This document shows, piece by piece, positions 17,794-27,481 of a stretch of DNA of 64,000 nt; the first letter of the stretch is position 1; each line of letters starts with the position of its first letter. A program made the position numbers and the translations under genes. This DNA comes from Helicobacter sp. 11S02629-2 (GTDB lineage Bacteria > Campylobacterota > Campylobacteria > Campylobacterales > Helicobacteraceae): contig NZ_MLAN01000002.1 of the NCBI RefSeq assembly GCF_002272875.1, forward strand, positions 228,419-292,418. Direction: 5' to 3'. The notes beneath the pieces were generated by a model. That model was not told where the DNA came from. It ran no database searches and saw only the letters and a program-made list of their open reading frames with translations.

Positions 17794-20493
17794 ATGAAAA
17801 AGATAATCCTAATAGATACTTTTGGCTTTTTTTTCAAAAGTTACTATGCCATACCTAAGCTAGTCAACAAAGATGGCTTTCCTACTGGCTTACTAACTGG
17901 CTTTGCGAACTTGCTAAACAATATATTTAAAGATGAAGAAAGCTACACCATCTTTGCTTTGGAATCTAAAAGCCGCCTTTTAAGAAAAGAGCTATTCCCT
18001 GAGTATAAGGCTAATAGAAAAGAAGCACCACAAGACTTAAAAGAGCAGCTTAGCGTAGCTATAGAGTGGATAGGCAAGATGGACTTAAACCTAGCACAAG
18101 CTGAAGGATATGAGGCAGATGACGTCATAGCAAGCCTTGCTAGTAGCTACTCCAAAAAAGGTCATAAGGTAGAAATAGTAAGCAGTGATAAAGACCTCTA
18201 TCAGCTAATCACAGATGACATCTACTTATATGACCCAACTAAAAAGATAGATATACACCAAAAAGAGTGCTTTGAGAAGTTTAAAGTAACCCCAGATGAG
18301 TTTATAACCTATCAAAGCATAGTAGGCGATAGCAGTGATAATATCCCGGGTATAAAAGGCATAGGGCCTACAGGAGCTTTGAAGATCTTAGAAAAGTTTA
18401 AAAGCTTAGAAGAGCTTTATGCATGCAACGATTTAGAATCTATCTTTGGTAAAAGAACTGCTAGCTTGATAGCTGAAGGGAAAGACACAGCCTTTTTAAG
18501 TAGAGAGCTAGTTACTTTAAAAAAAGACTTAGAGCTGCACTTAGAGCTAAAACATACGCCTAATCCTCTCTTAAAGATAAAAGATGAGCTTATAAAGTAC
18601 GATTTAAAAAAAGTACTACAAACTATAGAAAAAACTCAAAGCACACCCATAAAAGCACAAAAAGTAAGTGAAAGCCTTTTTAGCGAAGATAGCTTGGAAT
18701 CTAGCACGCCTAAACCTAAAAGCCCTTCAAGTTTTGTCTTAAAAACTAAGCTTATCTTAGAAGAAAGCGAGCTTTTTAGTCTTTTAGATTCTATCCCTAT
18801 AACTATGCCTATAGCTTTTGATATAGAAACAACCGGGCTTAATGTAAGAGAAGATGTGCTAGTAGGCTTTAGCTTTGCAACTAGTGATATAGGCTACTAT
18901 GTGCCTTATAAGCACTCTTACTTAGGTGTGCCAGCACAGATATCAAAAGAGGCCTTGCTAAGGGCACTAAAAACTATCTTTGCCCATCCATTAATTGGCC
19001 ATAATCTCAAGTTTGACTTAGAAGTTATAGAATCTAACTTTAAGCTAGTTTATGAAGGCGTAGTTCAAGATTCTATGATACTAGCTTGGCTGCTTGACCC
19101 TGCTGGGTATGTTGGGTTAGATGCGTGTATGCTTCGTTACTTTAATCATGAGATGATAAAGTTTGAAAGCCTTTTTAACAAAAAGTCTAAAGATAAAAAC
19201 TTTTCTACCATAGAGGTGACTGAAGCAAGCAGCTATGCAGGTGAAGATGCACTAGCTACTTTAGTGCTTTTTAAGAAGCTAGCAAGTCTTTTAGAAAAGC
19301 CTCTTTTGGACTTAGCCTATACTTTAGAGTTTCCTTTTATAAAAACTATCATGAGTATGGAACAACTTGGAATCCATATTAATAAAGCCTACTTTCAAAA
19401 GTTTTTAGATGAGCTTAATGAAAGACTAAAAGTCTTAACTGAAAAGATACACGCCTTAAGCCCAACTCCTTTTAACATAAACTCTACAAAGCAACTAGGC
19501 GAGGTGCTTTACGTCCAGCTTGGGCTAAAAAGTACTAAAAAAACTAAGACTGGCTTTAGTACTGATGAAGAAAGCTTAAAAAGCCTGCTTGATGCCCATC
19601 CTATGATTCCTTATCTATTAGAATATAGAGAGCTAACTAAGCTAACTAGTACTTACTTAGAGCCTTTTTTAAGTGAGAAAACTTCAGTTATACACACTCA
19701 GTTTATACAAACTGGCACAGCAACTGGGCGTCTTGCAAGTAAAAATCCAAATCTACAAAACATCCCTGTTAAAACTGAGCTAGGACGCAAGATAAGAGAA
19801 GGCTTTGTAGCAAGAGAATCTAATAAGACGCTTTTAAGCCTAGACTACTCTCAAATAGAGCTTAGACTACTAGCCCACTTTAGCAAAGACCCAAGCCTAG
19901 TTAAAGCCTTCTTAGAAGGCAAAGATATACACTTTCAAAGTGCTATGCTTATCTTTGGCGAAGGAGAGGCTAAAGAAAAGCGTCATATCGCTAAAAGTAT
20001 AAACTTTGGGCTGATTTATGGAATGGGGGCTAGGAGGCTTGCTAGTAACCTTGGCATAACTCAAGCTGAAGCTAAAGGCTATATAGAAAGCTACTTTGCA
20101 AAGTTCCCAACTGTTAAAAACTACCTTAATGGCTTAAAAGAAGAGATACTAGAAAAGGGCTACACTTATACTTTGCTAGGTAGAAAACGCTACTTTGACT
20201 TTAGTCATGCTAGTGAGTTTGAAAGGGCTAACTACCTAAGGGAGGGGGTTAATGCCCTCTTTCAAGGAAGTGCGGCTGACTTAATAAAACTAAGTATGAA
20301 CAAGATTATAGAATCTAAACTAGAAGCTAGCATGCTTTTACAAATCCATGATGAGTTAGTCTTTGAAGTAGATAAAAGTAAGGCTTCTATAGTTGCTAAA
20401 CATATCCAAGATATCATGAGTAATATCTACAAGCTAAGAGTGCCTCTTGTATGTAATGCCTCAATTGGTGAAAATTGGGCTATGTTGAAATAG
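17794..20493 (+). CDS. polA: DNA polymerase I
   Basis: 899 aa. The three domains of Pol I are present: a 5'-3' exonuclease (about 1-290; 'EGYEADDVIASLA', 'VGDSSDNIPGIKGIGPTGA'), a 3'-5' exonuclease (about 325-510), and the polymerase ('LLSLDYSQIELRLLAHFS', 'KSINFGLIYGMGARRLA', 'LLQIHDELVFEV'). The proofreading residues look intact (FDIETTGL, GHNLKFDLEV, SYAGEDA). The start is 9 bp after napD, with little ribosome site of its own, so it may depend on coupling. Confidence 0.96.
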   Translation: MKKIILIDTFGFFFKSYYAIPKLVNKDGFPTGLLTGFANLLNNIFKDEESYTIFALESKSRLLRKELFPEYKANRKEAPQDLKEQLSVAIEWIGKMDLNLAQAEGYEADDVIASLASSYSKKGHKVEIVSSDKDLYQLITDDIYLYDPTKKIDIHQKECFEKFKVTPDEFITYQSIVGDSSDNIPGIKGIGPTGALKILEKFKSLEELYACNDLESIFGKRTASLIAEGKDTAFLSRELVTLKKDLELHLELKHTPNPLLKIKDELIKYDLKKVLQTIEKTQSTPIKAQKVSESLFSEDSLESSTPKPKSPSSFVLKTKLILEESELFSLLDSIPITMPIAFDIETTGLNVREDVLVGFSFATSDIGYYVPYKHSYLGVPAQISKEALLRALKTIFAHPLIGHNLKFDLEVIESNFKLVYEGVVQDSMILAWLLDPAGYVGLDACMLRYFNHEMIKFESLFNKKSKDKNFSTIEVTEASSYAGEDALATLVLFKKLASLLEKPLLDLAYTLEFPFIKTIMSMEQLGIHINKAYFQKFLDELNERLKVLTEKIHALSPTPFNINSTKQLGEVLYVQLGLKSTKKTKTGFSTDEESLKSLLDAHPMIPYLLEYRELTKLTSTYLEPFLSEKTSVIHTQFIQTGTATGRLASKNPNLQNIPVKTELGRKIREGFVARESNKTLLSLDYSQIELRLLAHFSKDPSLVKAFLEGKDIHFQSAMLIFGEGEAKEKRHIAKSINFGLIYGMGARRLASNLGITQAEAKGYIESYFAKFPTVKNYLNGLKEEILEKGYTYTLLGRKRYFDFSHASEFERANYLREGVNALFQGSAADLIKLSMNKIIESKLEASMLLQIHDELVFEVDKSKASIVAKHIQDIMSNIYKLRVPLVCNASIGENWAMLK

Positions 20494-20498
20494 TTTCT

Positions 20499-20882
20499 AT
20501 GAATATAAAAGAACTTTTAAAGCATAAAGGACTTGGCTATCTTATACGCTACTTAATAGTTGGTGTTATAAACACCTTTGTAGGTTTTGGACTTATCTTT
20601 TTGCTAACCTATCTTAAGGTTAATCCCTACATTGCAAATATTATAGGCTACGTTGTTGGCATAGTTGTTTCTTATATATTAAATAGCTTTTTTACTTTTA
20701 AGAAAAAGGCTAACTTTTTTGTCTTTGTAATATCTATGGGCATAGCGTGGCTTGCAAATATTATAATGCTAAAAGTTGCTTTAGAGTTAGGTGTAAATGT
20801 CTACATAGCCCAAGTGCTAGCGGGCATAGTTTATGTTGTAGTGGGTTTTGGACTAAGTAAGCTAGTAGTTTTTAAAGTATAA
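20499..20882 (+). CDS. GtrA-like membrane protein
   Basis: About 127 aa from the ATG at 20499, 5 bp after the polA stop; an earlier in-frame start overlaps polA. Four membrane segments with the GtrA-family start 'LIRYLIVGVINTFVGFGLIFLL' and the 'SYILNSFFTFKK' loop. GtrA proteins are thought to help move lipid-linked sugars across the inner membrane, and they usually sit beside glycosyltransferases. Here none is adjacent; the nearest is the pair described at 9575 and 53928. Confidence 0.82.
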   Translation: MNIKELLKHKGLGYLIRYLIVGVINTFVGFGLIFLLTYLKVNPYIANIIGYVVGIVVSYILNSFFTFKKKANFFVFVISMGIAWLANIIMLKVALELGVNVYIAQVLAGIVYVVVGFGLSKLVVFKV

Positions 20883-20894
20883 AGGGGATATAAA

Positions 20895-21305
20895 ATGTAT
20901 GGAGCGTATTTTTACTTCACAAGCTGGCTGATATCTGCTTTTATGCTTATACCAGTTATCATCTTTGGGATAGTTTACTATGCTTTTTTAAGCTCTTCAT
21001 CCACACCTAAAGAACAGACCTTAAAAGACTTTCATGAAGTTAGTGGGGGCATACATAGTAAAGAGGACTTGGAATCTTTGCTAAGTGTGTTTAGGTCTAA
21101 GTATGTGCGCTATGATGAACATCATATAGACTTGTGGTTAGAAAGTGTAACTAGCCTTGCTAAGTCTCCTTACTGGGACACAGACGCAGTAGCCCTTTTT
21201 GGACAAGAGCTAGAAAACAAAAACCCCGGTCATAAAAAAGTGATAGCTAATACTATCTCAGCTGCCTTAAAGATGAAAGAAACCGCTGCTAATGCTAAAG
21301 TGTAG
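20895..21305 (+). CDS. Small membrane-anchored protein, function unknown
   Basis: 136 aa. One strong N-terminal membrane helix (about residues 9-32) is followed by a soluble, mainly helical domain of 100 residues containing 'FRSKYVRYDEHHIDLWLESVTSLAKSPYWDTDAVALF'. A good AAAGGGG site precedes the ATG and the gap from the GtrA-like gene is 12 bp, so the two are cotranscribed. No known motif. The intergenic region 21306-21487 that follows holds nothing I can identify. Confidence 0.72.
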   Translation: MYGAYFYFTSWLISAFMLIPVIIFGIVYYAFLSSSSTPKEQTLKDFHEVSGGIHSKEDLESLLSVFRSKYVRYDEHHIDLWLESVTSLAKSPYWDTDAVALFGQELENKNPGHKKVIANTISAALKMKETAANAKV

Positions 21306-21487
21306 ATAAGTGCTTTTTTGATTTATAAGCGATTATTTTTATAGCTAGTTATTTTGTGATTTGATAGTAAAAAAAGCATATGGTTGTTGACGTGTGGCAA
21401 TCTTTACTCTATCATGTTCTAGAAAGTATGTAGTAGGTAGGGCAATTATATATTTTAGTTTCTATCCCAAAACTTTTTTCATTCTCA

Positions 21488-21883
21488 CTAATTGCTGCCT
21501 ATACAAAATGATTTATAAAGCCTAATCACTTCTTTATCACTTTCTAAGACTATAGTGCATATATCATCTATGGTGCTTTTTTCTATACTATCAAGATGTA
21601 TCCCGCAGTTTACCTCTACGCTTACTTTTAAGCTTTGAGAAAGACTAAGGGCAAGCTTTTCTGAAAGCAGGGCTTCTTTGTGAGTTGGAATCTCTATAGT
21701 TTTTACTTCTATATCTTTAGTCTTTGGATTTAAAAAAGCTAGGCTTGAAGCACCTATATGAGGTTTATCGCCACCATAGATGCTTAAGCTTAGATCCTTC
21801 CCACAAAGCAGGGCTTTAAAAGTTATGATAAAAGTCCTATCTTTGCTTTTACAAGTTTTTATAAAGCTAAAACTATCTTTCAT
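21488..21883 (-). CDS. Possible LpdD-like prenylated-flavin chaperone domain protein
   Basis: 131 aa, no signal peptide. The motif GGDKPHIGA at residues 37-45, within a strand-rich segment, resembles the small LpdD-type proteins that accompany UbiD-family decarboxylases and their prenylated FMN cofactor. The remainder ('DIEVKTIEIPTHKEALLSEKLALSLSQSLKVSVEVNCGIHLDSI') fits that small alpha/beta domain. A UbiD-family enzyme is encoded 25 kb away (46843). I am only moderately sure; no partner gene lies beside it. Confidence 0.5.
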   Translation of the reverse strand: MKDSFSFIKTCKSKDRTFIITFKALLCGKDLSLSIYGGDKPHIGASSLAFLNPKTKDIEVKTIEIPTHKEALLSEKLALSLSQSLKVSVEVNCGIHLDSIEKSTIDDICTIVLESDKEVIRLYKSFCIGSN

Positions 21884-22258
21884 AAGTAGCCTTTCTTTTG
21901 GAATCTTAAAGTTTGGTGAATACTATCTTAGCTAATAAGTTTATGGGCGCTGCATTTAGGGATTACATTAGAGGAAGTGGAGAGTAAGATCTTTTATTTA
22001 AAGACTTGTGTGGTGATGTTTATGGCGATAAGACTATTTAGTAATTAGCTTAGGAAGGGTGATTATGCCATTACACATATGTGATTTTAAAAAAGTAAGC
22101 CACAAAATTAGGGCTTACTAAGATAAGAAAATCAAAAAAAGAGATTAAGTGTAAAAAGCGGGGGTAAGGCTTATAAGGCTAAGTGATAGATTGGGTTTCC
22201 TCTTCTTGCTTTGAAAGGGGACTAATAATCTTTTAGATTAGTGTTTATAACTAAGCTT
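21884..22258. other. Intergenic region with no identified feature
   Basis: 375 bp between the LpdD-like gene and cheY, both on the minus strand. AT-rich with scattered stops in all frames. One GAATCT word lies near 21901. I see no tRNA, strong hairpin with T-run, or convincing short gene. Confidence 0.5.
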
Positions 22259-22636
22259 TTATCCTTCATGTATGCCAAGTACTACTTCAAGCTTTTCTTT
22301 TAAGACTTGTGGAGTAAAAGGCTTAACTATGTAGTTGTTAACGCCAGCTTTAAGTGCTGCTATAACTTCTGTTTTTCCACCTTCTGTAGTTACCATAATG
22401 ATGGGAATGTTTTTATACTTTGGCTCAGCTCTAACTTTTTTGACAAGCTCTAAGCCGTTCATCTCAGGCATATTCCAGTCTGTTATTAAGACTTGTATGC
22501 CATCTACCGTGGAGAGCTGATTCCAAGCGTCAGCTCCGTGCTCTGCCTCTAAAATATCCTCATATCCTAGTCTTTGGAGAGTGTTTTTTATAATTCTTCT
22601 CATTGTAGAACTATCATCAACTATTAGCAATTTCAA
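22259..22636 (-). CDS. cheY: CheY chemotaxis response regulator
   Basis: 125 aa, a single receiver domain. The acidic pair is Asp7-Asp8, the phosphorylated residue Asp53 lies in 'VLITDWNMPEMNG', followed by the Thr of 'VTTEGG' and the Lys of 'YIVKPFT'. No output domain, as expected for the CheY that binds the flagellar switch. It lies 52 bp downstream of hisA. The length and the 'STMRRIIKNTLQRLGY' helix match CheY1 of Helicobacter. Confidence 0.93.
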   Translation of the reverse strand: MKLLIVDDSSTMRRIIKNTLQRLGYEDILEAEHGADAWNQLSTVDGIQVLITDWNMPEMNGLELVKKVRAEPKYKNIPIIMVTTEGGKTEVIAALKAGVNNYIVKPFTPQVLKEKLEVVLGIHEG

Positions 22637-22688
22637 CAGCCACTCCTATATGTATGGTTTTGTTTGAATTGTATCATATTTACATTAC

Positions 22689-23399
22689 CTAAATGATACT
22701 CTTTAGATCTATAGTGCCCTCATAAAATGCCCTACCTACTATAACTCCACCTACTTCTTCACACTCTACTAGCTTTTCTATATCGCTTTTATCTTTAAAG
22801 CCGCCACTTGCTATGGTAAAGATTCCACTTTTATTAGCTATAGCTTTGGTGTAGTCTAGGTTTATACCACTTAATAAGCCATCTTTACTAACATCAGTGC
22901 AGATGATAGCTTCTACTTTAGAGCCTTTAAAAAGGCTAGCAAAGTCTAGGGCAGAAGTAGTGCTAGTCTCTATCCAACCATGCGTTGCCACTTTATTATC
23001 TTTTGCATCTATGCCTATGGCTACGGGGTATTTTTCTGCCATCTTTTTGGCAAAGTCTGGGTCTTTTTGTGCTACTGAGCCTAGTATCACCCTTGAGACA
23101 CCTAGGTCAATATAGCGTTTTATGGAATCTTCATCCCTTATCCCCCCGCCAACTTGCACTTTTAGCTTGGTCTCTTTGACTATGTCTTTTATAGTTTCAA
23201 GATTAGTCACTTTCCCACTAAAAGCTGCATCAAGATCTACTATATGCACCCACCTTGCATTAAAACTTTTAAAAATCTTGGCAAACTCCAAAGGGCTTCC
23301 ATAAACTTTAGCGCTATTTTTTTCACCCTTGCTTAAACGCACCGCTTTGGAATCTAAAATATCAATAGCTGGAAATATCTCTAAAGGCACTTTTCGCAT
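22689..23399 (-). CDS. hisA: ProFAR isomerase HisA
   Basis: 236 aa. A (beta/alpha)8 histidine-biosynthesis isomerase: 'EIFPAIDILDSKAVRLSKG' at the start, with the catalytic Asp of 'AIDI', 'VGGGIRDEDSIKRYIDLGVSRVILGS', and 'ICTDVSKDGLLSGINLDYTKAIA'. It catalyses the Amadori rearrangement in histidine synthesis. No other his gene is in the window. It lies 33 bp after alr and before cheY, so the grouping is not functional. Confidence 0.94.
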   Translation of the reverse strand: MRKVPLEIFPAIDILDSKAVRLSKGEKNSAKVYGSPLEFAKIFKSFNARWVHIVDLDAAFSGKVTNLETIKDIVKETKLKVQVGGGIRDEDSIKRYIDLGVSRVILGSVAQKDPDFAKKMAEKYPVAIGIDAKDNKVATHGWIETSTTSALDFASLFKGSKVEAIICTDVSKDGLLSGINLDYTKAIANKSGIFTIASGGFKDKSDIEKLVECEEVGGVIVGRAFYEGTIDLKSII

Positions 23400-23432
23400 G
23401 TAAGTCTTCCTTACTTTTTTTGGTGTAGTTTA

Positions 23433-24482
23433 TTAAATAATCTGTCGTGGTATGAAAGAAGAAAGCCTAGTTAAGACTTCATAAGGGATAGTATCAAAGG
23501 CCTCTGCTACACTTACTGCATTATCCATCACGCAGATACACTCTTCGCTTCCATAAGTTGAAAAGCAGTCCATAGAGCTTATAGGTAAGACTTCATTGCC
23601 ATTTGGAAGAAGCAAGATTCTATTACCATTAGTCCTATAGAGCCCATCACCATAGCCTATATCATAAGTACTTACATCACAGATCTTTTTTATCTTAGTG
23701 ATTCCGTTATAGCCTACCTTATCACCCTTGCTTAAAAGCTTAGTTGAGATCTTATGTGCATAAAGCTTTAAGATAGGTCTTAGCTTGCTAGCTAAAGTAT
23801 GCATCAAATCAGCATAGCCATAAAGCCCCATGCCTATGCGCACTAAGTCATCATCATATCTTTTTGCCCTTAAAGTACAAGCTGTGTTAAATGAATGAAA
23901 GCGTGGCAGCTTAAAGCCTTGCTTTTTACTTAAGTAAGCTACTTCTTCTTTGACTTCATTAAACTTTTTTACTTCTAGATTAAACTCATCTTCATCACTA
24001 CAATCCCCATATCCATTATGTCCAAAAACACCTATAAGGTTTACTTTTTTACTAAGGATGGAATCTATGCACTTAGCTAGGTCTTTAGGCTCTATGCCAT
24101 TTCTATTCATACCTATGTTTACTTTAAGTTCTACGTTTAAGTCGCTTATATCGCCTATGGAGGATTCTATCTTGGCTAGATTATCAAGGCTGTGGAGGGT
24201 TGTGTAGATGTTTTTTATCTTTTCTTTTGGAAGACCATAAAAGAAAGTAACGTTTTCAAAGCTAGAGGCTATAAGCTTAGCTTCTGTGAAGTTTTTGACA
24301 AAGACGTTTTTTATACCAGCTTTTTGGGCTAGCAAACTCATCTCTTGCAGTCCATGTCCGTAGGCGTTGTCTTTTAAGACTATGCCTACTTCTGCTTTAC
24401 TGTTAGATATGTTTTTTACATGGGTTTTAAACAATTCTAAATTATGTCTAAAATCACCTTCATTTAATGTTATTAAAGACAT
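23433..24482 (-). CDS. alr: Alanine racemase
   Basis: 349 aa. The PLP lysine is Lys37 in 'VLKDNAYGHG', followed by typical fold-type III barrel segments ('ELKVNIGMNRNGI', 'VRIGMGLYGY') and the C-terminal 'GDKVGYNGI' Tyr region. It makes D-alanine for peptidoglycan. The gene starts 36 bp after the cytochrome c gene on the same strand. Confidence 0.93.
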   Translation of the reverse strand: MSLITLNEGDFRHNLELFKTHVKNISNSKAEVGIVLKDNAYGHGLQEMSLLAQKAGIKNVFVKNFTEAKLIASSFENVTFFYGLPKEKIKNIYTTLHSLDNLAKIESSIGDISDLNVELKVNIGMNRNGIEPKDLAKCIDSILSKKVNLIGVFGHNGYGDCSDEDEFNLEVKKFNEVKEEVAYLSKKQGFKLPRFHSFNTACTLRAKRYDDDLVRIGMGLYGYADLMHTLASKLRPILKLYAHKISTKLLSKGDKVGYNGITKIKKICDVSTYDIGYGDGLYRTNGNRILLLPNGNEVLPISSMDCFSTYGSEECICVMDNAVSVAEAFDTIPYEVLTRLSSFIPRQII

Positions 24483-24518
24483 CTAGAATCTTAATAGTAG
24501 CTTGACTTTGCTTATTAA

Positions 24519-24836
24519 CTATTTTGGTAGTTTTGAGATGTAGTCAGCTAGTACTTCTATATCTGCATCACTTACGTTTCTCATTTGAGCGTACATTATT
24601 TTAGAGTTACCGCCATTATGAGCAGTACCAGCTTTATAGCCTTTTAGGTCTCTAAGTAGTTTATCTTTAGGTAGTCCTGCTATTAGAGCTTTAGCACCTG
24701 GAGCCATTTTTTTGCCATCTACGCCGTGGCAGATTTTACATTTGTTAAATACAGCCGGAGCTTCATTAGCTGCTGCAAAAGTTCCCATTACGCCTAGTAA
24801 AAGAATGCCTGCTAATACAGTTTTAGTAGCTTTCAT
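24519..24836 (-). CDS. Periplasmic cytochrome c553
   Basis: 105 aa. A signal peptide (to about Ala22) and one haem site CKICH (33-37), with a likely axial Met in 'KIMYAQM'. Small class I cytochrome of the type that carries electrons to the cbb3 oxidase in Helicobacter and Campylobacter. An AAGGAAG site precedes the ATG and a TATTAGAAT element near 24890 could be its -10. The region 24837-25118 to its right, shared divergently with lysA, holds nothing else I can name. Confidence 0.92.
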   Translation of the reverse strand: MKATKTVLAGILLLGVMGTFAAANEAPAVFNKCKICHGVDGKKMAPGAKALIAGLPKDKLLRDLKGYKAGTAHNGGNSKIMYAQMRNVSDADIEVLADYISKLPK

Positions 24837-25118
24837 GATTCTTCCTTTGAGATTTGAGTTGTGATATTTAGGCTTATGCCTTGTGTCATTCTAATATCTT
24901 AAAACTTAGTCATAGCTAAAGTTATTCTAATTAAAGTATATTTATGAGAATGCAAGCAATTAAGCAAATAAACAAGTGGCAAAATTGATAGCTTATAAAA
25001 CCTAGCTATGTGCCATAAGCCCTAAAACATGCAAATCATCAGCTAAAATAACCAAGCAAAAATCACAATTTTAAGATTTGCAAGTCCAAACTACCCCAAA
25101 CTAGAAAGGCAAACTAAC

Positions 25119-26363
25119 ATGCTAAGCTACGCACAACTTGCTAAAAAGTACGGCACACCGCTTTATGTGTATGACTTTGATTCCATAACTGCAAGTTATA
25201 CGACACTAAAAGACTGCTTTGAAGGCTATAAAAGCCTAATTTGTTATGCCTTAAAAGCTAACTCAAACCTAACACTTATACGCCACTTAGCAAGCCTTGG
25301 GAGTGGGGCAGACTGTGTTAGCTTTCATGAAGTAAGGCGTGCTTTATTAGCTGGTATACCAAAGTATAAAATCATCTTTAGTGGCGTAGGAAAGACGCTT
25401 AAAGAGATAGAAGAGGCTTTGAAGGCTGATATATTATTCTTAAATGTAGAAAGTGAAAGCGAGCTTTTTTTAGTAGAAGCAGTGGCAAAAGAGCTTGGTG
25501 TAGAAGCTAGAATCTCTTTACGTGTTAATCCAAATGTGGATGCTAAAACCCACCCTTATATCTCAACAGGTCTTAGTTCTAATAAATTTGGCATAGATAG
25601 CAAGAGTGCTTTTAAGCTTTATATGCACGCACATAAAAGCGAGCACTTACTCCCAGTAGGAGTGCACTTTCACATCGGATCGCAAATCCTTGATAGTGCC
25701 CCACTTATAGAATCTGCTTTGAAGATAAAAGAGCTTGCAAAAGGGCTTTTATCACTAGGTCTGCCTTTAAAGTTTTTTGATATAGGTGGGGGCTATGGTA
25801 TCACTTATACTGATGAAGTGCCTTTTAATTTGCATGAGTATATAAAACATATAGTTAGTATTATTAAGCCTTTAGATCTTTCCATCCTTACAGAGCCCGG
25901 ACGTTTTTTAGTGGGCAATGCCGGGGTATTATTAACTAGTGTCTTATATGAAAAAGAAAACTGTGGGAAGCGTTTTGTCATAGTAGATGCTGCTATGAAT
26001 GACCTTATACGCCCAAGCATATACAAAGCTAAACATAAGATAGAAGTGATAAATCCTACATCTAAAGAGACCTCAAAGTGCGATGTAGTAGGGGCTATTT
26101 GTGAAAGTGGGGACTACTTAGCTAAAGATATAGAACTAGAATCTTGTCAAAGTGGTGACTTGCTAGCTATAAAGAGTGCAGGGGCTTATGGCTACTCTAT
26201 GAGTAGTAACTATAACTCAAGGCTTCGCCCAGCAGAAGTGGCACTAAAAGGTGGCAAAGACTTTTTGATAAGACATAGGGAGAGTTTTGAAGAGCTTATA
26301 GAAGATGAGCTTTTATTACTAGATGCTAGTAAAGAAGATACTAAAGGTGGGAAAGATGGATAA
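25119..26363 (+). CDS. lysA: Diaminopimelate decarboxylase
   Basis: 414 aa. PLP-dependent fold III decarboxylase: Lys47 in 'ICYALKANSNL', 'GADCVSFHEVRRAL', 'HFHIGSQI', 'FDIGGGYGI', and the substrate motif 'ICESGDYLA'. It converts meso-DAP to lysine in the cytoplasm. It heads a three-gene aromatic/lysine unit: pheA overlaps its end by 8 bp. The C-terminal 10 residues are Lys/Asp-rich where the pheA ribosome site is embedded. Confidence 0.95.
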   Translation: MLSYAQLAKKYGTPLYVYDFDSITASYTTLKDCFEGYKSLICYALKANSNLTLIRHLASLGSGADCVSFHEVRRALLAGIPKYKIIFSGVGKTLKEIEEALKADILFLNVESESELFLVEAVAKELGVEARISLRVNPNVDAKTHPYISTGLSSNKFGIDSKSAFKLYMHAHKSEHLLPVGVHFHIGSQILDSAPLIESALKIKELAKGLLSLGLPLKFFDIGGGYGITYTDEVPFNLHEYIKHIVSIIKPLDLSILTEPGRFLVGNAGVLLTSVLYEKENCGKRFVIVDAAMNDLIRPSIYKAKHKIEVINPTSKETSKCDVVGAICESGDYLAKDIELESCQSGDLLAIKSAGAYGYSMSSNYNSRLRPAEVALKGGKDFLIRHRESFEELIEDELLLLDASKEDTKGGKDG

Positions 26364-27465
26364 AGGGAGTAAGACGTTAGAAGAGACTTTAAATGAACTA
26401 AGGGCTAATATAGATTCTATAGATAGCGAGATTTTAAGGCTTATAGATAAAAGGCTAGATTATGTTTCTGAAGTGGGCAAAGCAAAGCTTGCTAATCAAG
26501 CTAGTATCTATCGCCCTGAAAGAGAAAGAGAGATAATTGGCCGTTTGGAATCTTTAAGAGAAAAAGCAAAGCTTAATAATCTTAATCTTGCAAGTATAGA
26601 AGCTATCTTTTATGAAATCTTTGCTATTTCAAGGAATCTAGAGTCACCTCAAAAAGTAGCATTTTTAGGACCTATAGGAAGCTATACGCATCAGGCTGCT
26701 GAAGATAGATTTGGCCCTTTAAGCACTTACTACGCACTTAATAATATTAGTGCAGTCTTTGATGCTTTGATACAAAAAAATGCAAAATACGGTGTAGTGC
26801 CTTTGGAAAACAACATTAATGGCATGGTAGGAGAGACTATAGACTTACTAGCCCAAAGTGAGTATAAGATAATCTCAGAGCTTACCTTGCCTATACATCA
26901 TAGCTTTGGGAGTACTTGTGAAAGACTAGATTGCATAAAAAGAATCTATTCTAAAGATATAGCTTTTGGTCAGTGTTCTAAGTTTTTAAAAGACTACTCA
27001 CTTACTAATATCGAGCAAGTTTATACTAACTCAACTGCCTCAGCAGCCAAGCTTGCTAAAGAAGACAAGCAAGGAGCAGCTATATGTTCTAAAATCGCCG
27101 CTAAGCTTTATGACTTACCTATAATGTTTGAAAATATAGAATCTAATGTTAAAAATAAGACTAGATTTATCATAGTAAGCGACTTTGAAAACAAACCTAG
27201 TGAAAACAGTAAAACTTCAGTTTTTGCAACCATCAAAGACTTTTATGAAACTGGGGGGCTTTTAAGGTTGATGCAAGATTTTGCTTTTGAAGGTATAAAT
27301 CTAACCAAGATAGATTCAAGACCTATTAGTGCTAATGGCGACTTTAGCTTTGGCTTTTATATAGACTTCCATGGTCATAGATATGATGCTAACGTGGATA
27401 GGGTTTTTAAGAAAAGAAAAGATGAGCTAAAGTGGCTAGGCAGCTACCCAAATATGAATGAATAA
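26356..27465 (+). CDS. pheA: Bifunctional chorismate mutase / prephenate dehydratase (P-protein)
   Basis: 369 aa from the ATG at 26356, with AGGTGG upstream; an in-frame earlier start lies within lysA. Residues about 1-85 are an AroQ chorismate mutase ('[30 protein letters not shown]'). Residues 95-275 are the dehydratase ('[20 protein letters not shown]', '[19 protein letters not shown]', '[10 protein letters not shown]'). A C-terminal ACT domain carries the '[11 protein letters not shown]' motif for feedback by phenylalanine. It feeds phenylalanine synthesis and is followed by DAHP synthase with slight overlap of extended frames. Confidence 0.94.
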   Translation: MDKGSKTLEETLNELRANIDSIDSEILRLIDKRLDYVSEVGKAKLANQASIYRPEREREIIGRLESLREKAKLNNLNLASIEAIFYEIFAISRNLESPQKVAFLGPIGSYTHQAAEDRFGPLSTYYALNNISAVFDALIQKNAKYGVVPLENNINGMVGETIDLLAQSEYKIISELTLPIHHSFGSTCERLDCIKRIYSKDIAFGQCSKFLKDYSLTNIEQVYTNSTASAAKLAKEDKQGAAICSKIAAKLYDLPIMFENIESNVKNKTRFIIVSDFENKPSENSKTSVFATIKDFYETGGLLRLMQDFAFEGINLTKIDSRPISANGDFSFGFYIDFHGHRYDANVDRVFKKRKDELKWLGSYPNMNE

Positions 27466-27481
27466 TACAAAAAGGATAAAT

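Noticed and set aside
17794..20493. PolA lacking proofreading residues
   Set aside because: The DIETTG, NLKFD and YxGED motifs are all readable, so the 3'-5' exonuclease site appears intact.
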